Shown here piece after piece: positions 60,990 to 64,000 of a DNA stretch of 64,000 bases. Position numbers and translations under genes: made by a program. The notes beneath the pieces were generated by a model, which did no database searches, was not told where the DNA came from, and worked only from the letters and a program-made list of their open reading frames with translations. Source of the DNA: Nostoc desertorum CM1-VF14 (GTDB lineage: Bacteria; Cyanobacteriota; Cyanobacteriia; Cyanobacteriales; Nostocaceae); the NCBI GenBank assembly GCA_019359245.1, contig JAHHHR010000042.1, forward strand, positions 1 to 64,000, read 5' to 3'. Each line of letters begins with the position of its first letter. Position 1 is the stretch's first letter.

Positions 60990-62552
60990 TTAACGAACAC
61001 GATAGGATCTCTGTGAGCAGTCCTTGCCATACTCGAAGAAAGTCACTATCCCCAATCCTAAAGCGAGTATTAATACCCAAACGAATGCGCCCACAAAAAA
61101 TAATCTTTGAAATCTGGCAGCTTTTTGCTCTTGAATTAATCGAGCTTTAACTTCTTTAGCACGCTCTGCCTCTAACCACGTCTCAACTTCTCGTCGATCG
61201 CATTCTTGGCTAGCCGCTAAAAAATGATAGTCCAAATCGCTCAAGCTTTTGCCCTGTGACCAAGCTAGAGCCTCAAGCAAAGCTGGCCCGCGCAATAACC
61301 GTGAATAGTCATCATGCTCTGAGGCTACCCAGGCATCTAATGCTTGGGAGTAGGGTCGCAGTTTGGCTAATTGTTTTTCTACCCAAATTTGGTTGAAAAC
61401 CTTTTGATAAATGCGGTTTTTGACTATTAGTTGCCCTTGCACTTTGGTCACTAACCCTGACAACAGCAGCTGGATTTGCTCTTCTCCATCATTAGAGGAT
61501 ATTTGAATACCCTGTAAAATTTGCTGATAAAGTCCCAACAAAGCTCCAGTACGTTGCTCATTTCTGAGTAAGCGATCGCGAATTGTCTTCAAATGCTCTG
61601 GTTCATCATTGGCTTCCCAATTATCAAGGATGTGCGTTTGCACTAACTTTTCTAAAATTAACGATGGAAATTGATAATAAAAATTTATCAGATGATAATT
61701 AATAATGGGTAAATGATGATCTAACTTGTAGCGATCGTCAGTTTCCAAGCTTCTATGCTTCTCCCCTCCTTCGCCATTTCTTTCCTGCACCACTATCTGA
61801 CACAACTTTTGAGTGAGAAACGGCTGACCATTCGTCCAAGCTAAAATCTCTTTGAGAACAGCCATAGGATTAGCTACCTTACCCTCTAAACCTGCTGCTA
61901 ATGGTTCAACCTCTGTCAACATAAAGCCGTGCAGATCAATAGATTTGCCTATATTAAATGGGGTACAATTTTGGTCAGCAATCAAATCCGAGGGCGTTGC
62001 TACTCCGAACAGCGCCCAGGTTAAGCGGTTATATTCTGGATTTTCGGCTCGCTGGTTGTAGCAAGACCGAATAAGAGTAAAAAAATCGATAACTGGAAAA
62101 TTTAGTCCCAGAACGCTATCAATTTCATCGACAAAAATAAAGGTTTTTTCACTTTTGAGGTGGACTAACAAAATATCTTCGACAAATTGGCTCAATCTCT
62201 GCAATGCAGATAAATCTTCTCGCTCTGACCACCAGGCTTTTAAATTTACTTTTTCCCATAAATTAAAACCTCTTAATAGGTCAACTACTATGCCCTTATA
62301 CCATTGAGAAGGAGTAATATTGCTGCTGCCGATGCGGGTCATATCAATAGAAGCACAACTGAAACCTGCTTGTTCTAATCGATGCTTCGTTCGTAACCGC
62401 AAGCTCGACTTGCCCATCTGTCGAGAACTAAATACATAACAAAACTCACCGGAAATCAAAGTATTATAAAGTTCAATATCAGCCTGTCGTTCCACATAGG
62501 TGAGAGCATTTGTTTTGAGACTGCCGCCAACTTGATATTCATACGTATTCAT
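60990..62552 (-). CDS. AAA-like ATPase with a C-terminal membrane helix
   Basis: The 520-aa product belongs to the AAA-like (AAA_35) group of cyanobacteria: YVERQADIELYNTLISGEFC, Walker A in FSSRQMGKSSLRLRTKH, Walker B in KTFIFVDEIDSVLGL, and a sensor region with TWALFGVATPSDLI. It ends with one membrane helix (FFVGAFVWVLILALGLGIVT) and a short basic tail. Relatives usually continue into WD40 repeats after this helix, so this version is short or truncated. A related ATPase gene lies just upstream in the same direction. Confidence 0.8.
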   Translation of the reverse strand: MNTYEYQVGGSLKTNALTYVERQADIELYNTLISGEFCYVFSSRQMGKSSLRLRTKHRLEQAGFSCASIDMTRIGSSNITPSQWYKGIVVDLLRGFNLWEKVNLKAWWSEREDLSALQRLSQFVEDILLVHLKSEKTFIFVDEIDSVLGLNFPVIDFFTLIRSCYNQRAENPEYNRLTWALFGVATPSDLIADQNCTPFNIGKSIDLHGFMLTEVEPLAAGLEGKVANPMAVLKEILAWTNGQPFLTQKLCQIVVQERNGEGGEKHRSLETDDRYKLDHHLPIINYHLINFYYQFPSLILEKLVQTHILDNWEANDEPEHLKTIRDRLLRNEQRTGALLGLYQQILQGIQISSNDGEEQIQLLLSGLVTKVQGQLIVKNRIYQKVFNQIWVEKQLAKLRPYSQALDAWVASEHDDYSRLLRGPALLEALAWSQGKSLSDLDYHFLAASQECDRREVETWLEAERAKEVKARLIQEQKAARFQRLFFVGAFVWVLILALGLGIVTFFEYGKDCSQRSYRVR

Positions 62553-62645
62553 CTAAAACCTCCAGGAGATGCCCACTGAACTTAGGTATCTGGGTTTTAA
62601 AACCCCCACACTATGCCAAGCATACTGTGGAGGGTAGTTTATAAC

Positions 62646-64000
62646 TTAATTTAATTGCTCACGAAAATATAATCGATACAATTCACATCTAGGTATCGCC
62701 CGATTTCTCTCAAGTTTTACCAAACCCATACTTTCTAATTTATAGGCAGCGATCGCTTCTAAGGGCACACCTTCAACAGATGTAACTACCGATTTGAGTG
62801 ATGCTGCTAGTTCCGGATGTCCTTGGAGGTTTGCTAGATGATGCCGTAAATGGTTGCTATAAATCCCGGCAATTGTGGGAGCTTCTTCCAGTAGCTGTTC
62901 TAGGGTTAGCTCTTGACATCCCAAGTTATAAAAAGCGATGCGAGCAAGATAGGGATGACCACCAATCATAGCGAGTAGAGGAGCCAAATTTTGCATTCCT
63001 GCCTCGTCTTTAGCCCAATCGAGTCGATGACGCAGTGCCAAATCCTGCATCTGCTTTAAACTAAATTCTGATAAATTAATCGCTAGCCCAACATTGAAAG
63101 GAGATTGATTGATATCTAACGGGATATAAGCTTCAGTGGCATGAACTACCACTAGCCGGAGTTTTCGCCAGATTTCCAGTTCGGAAGCGTCCTCATACCA
63201 AGAGCGCAGCAGTGGTAGAAAGTCGCTACAAATTTCTGGATACTCGAAAATTCGATTCACTTCATCTAAAGCCAAGACTACCGGAGAATCGATTTGCTGT
63301 AGCACATATCCTTGTAAATATAAGGTGCAGCTTACTTTGCTGCCAATATCCTCATCCCAATAATCATCCAACCTTGGTTCTAGGTTTAACTGTCGGCTGA
63401 CATTGGCACAAAACCACCGGAGGAATTTTTCTAAGCTAGTGAAAACTTGACTATCTGCTCTCTGCAAACTGATCAGCACAGTTTGTACCCCAGTCTGTCT
63501 TGTATAAGCCAGAATTCTGTGCATCAGGGAGGTTTTCCCCATTTGGCTAGGGGATTTAATTCGGATCAGGCTTCCGGGTTTATTTATTTCGGCATAGGTG
63601 CGTTCTTCTATGGGAGGACGTTCAACATAAAAATAGGAATTGAGCGGTACTGAACCACTAGGGATTTCTAAGAAATCGGAATTGAGGATTAGGGATTTTT
63701 TTTGCTCTAGTTCCCTGGTTTCCAAAGAAAAGCTTGATATACCCCTATTATCAGAGATAATTTCAGCTTCCCCTCTTTCTTTGCTTAATTGCTGATAATT
63801 CCTCAATACTGCCTGTGCATTCTGAGATTTTATTTGGAAAACGCTACTTTGTGATTCTGCTGAGTCGGTGCGACGCGATCGCCTTCTTAAAACTGACCTA
63901 AAATTACTTTTTGTGACCTCCTCATCCAAAGTCTGTGATAGTAATTTCCATAACTTAGAACCTACATCTTTTATGTAATTAGCGTCATAACCAGACGTTT
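62646..64000 (-). CDS. AAA-like ATPase with an N-terminal vMAP-type helix-turn-helix, cut by the window edge
   Basis: The frame is open to the end of the window, so the gene starts outside it; a TTG at 63929 that would give 427 aa is not the true start. The N-terminal visible part (GYDANYIKDVGSKLWKLLSQ and VTKSNFRSVLRRRSRR) fits the helix-turn-helix domain found at the N-terminus of vWA-MoxR-associated (vMAP) and related STAND proteins. The AAA-like core follows, with Walker A in SPSQMGKTSLMHRILAYT and Walker B in SPVVLALDEVNRIFEY. The C-terminus is intact and ends about 93 bases before the next leftward gene. Confidence 0.75.
   Translation of the reverse strand, partial: TSGYDANYIKDVGSKLWKLLSQTLDEEVTKSNFRSVLRRRSRRTDSAESQSSVFQIKSQNAQAVLRNYQQLSKERGEAEIISDNRGISSFSLETRELEQKKSLILNSDFLEIPSGSVPLNSYFYVERPPIEERTYAEINKPGSLIRIKSPSQMGKTSLMHRILAYTRQTGVQTVLISLQRADSQVFTSLEKFLRWFCANVSRQLNLEPRLDDYWDEDIGSKVSCTLYLQGYVLQQIDSPVVLALDEVNRIFEYPEICSDFLPLLRSWYEDASELEIWRKLRLVVVHATEAYIPLDINQSPFNVGLAINLSEFSLKQMQDLALRHRLDWAKDEAGMQNLAPLLAMIGGHPYLARIAFYNLGCQELTLEQLLEEAPTIAGIYSNHLRHHLANLQGHPELAASLKSVVTSVEGVPLEAIAAYKLESMGLVKLERNRAIPRCELYRLYFREQLN

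Overview
The window looks like part of a large plasmid, or a plasmid-derived accessory replicon, of a filamentous heterocyst-type cyanobacterium (Nostoc/Anabaena-like). HIP1 octamers (GCGATCGC) occur throughout. The first 27 kb carry cyanobacterial plasmid genes: a CyRepA-type replication protein with a DUF3854/Toprim-like domain, a ParA/ParB pair, an actin-like ParM with a small partner, an AlkB-like protein, a DUF1392-like protein and many small genes of unknown function. Short dispersed repeats typical of Nostoc genomes fill the gaps. No rRNA, tRNA or CRISPR array was recognised.

Layout. (1) 0.1-8 kb: a TPR fragment, a 1,422-aa fusion of an adenine methyltransferase domain to a Strawberry-notch helicase, small unknown genes and a PD-(D/E)XK-like protein. 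(2) 8.5-13.3 kb: two partition systems side by side. These are parM plus a parR-like gene with a repeat-rich candidate centromere, and parA/parB with a perfect 22-bp palindrome inside parB. (3) 13.5-15.4 kb: an IS with perfect 25-bp ends that interrupts a small gene. (4) 15.5-25.7 kb: the replication gene and a long leftward run of small genes, several overlapping, starting with an XRE regulator. (5) 26.1-27.3 kb: an array of a 20-bp motif running into a gene for a candidate DNA-binding protein. (6) 27.3-31.4 kb: a graveyard of broken genes (IS5-like and ISAs1-like transposases, an HsdR C-terminus, and the HEAT-repeat half of what looks like a STAND NTPase).

(7) 31.7-36.7 kb: an orphan sugar-binding lipoprotein, a hybrid histidine kinase and a response regulator, bracketed by ISAs1 remnants. 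(8) 37.7-48.7 kb: the most unusual part, a rightward cluster of small-molecule-type domains. It contains carboxymuconolactone decarboxylase (CMD), EthD-SnoaL, a 976-aa EthD-VOC-SRPBCC-SnoaL-SnoaL fusion, a secreted cupin-CHRD-RTX protein, an ABM monooxygenase, a DHA2-type exporter and a DJ-1/PfpI protein. The CMD-EthD pair has been duplicated in tandem and the second CMD is dead. The domain set suggests modification, export or detoxification of an aromatic or polyketide-like compound, but no backbone synthase is present and the product is unknown.

(9) 48.8-53.5 kb: an AGE-type epimerase-like protein, a STAS protein and a GlgX-type debranching enzyme. (10) 53.7-64 kb: a signalling island with a MinD-like ATPase, a CHAT protease, DUF928, CHASE2, a SpoIIE phosphatase, an RsbW-like kinase, a STAS antagonist and two AAA-like ATPases, the last cut by the window edge. 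The phosphatase, kinase and antagonist together could form a partner-switching circuit.
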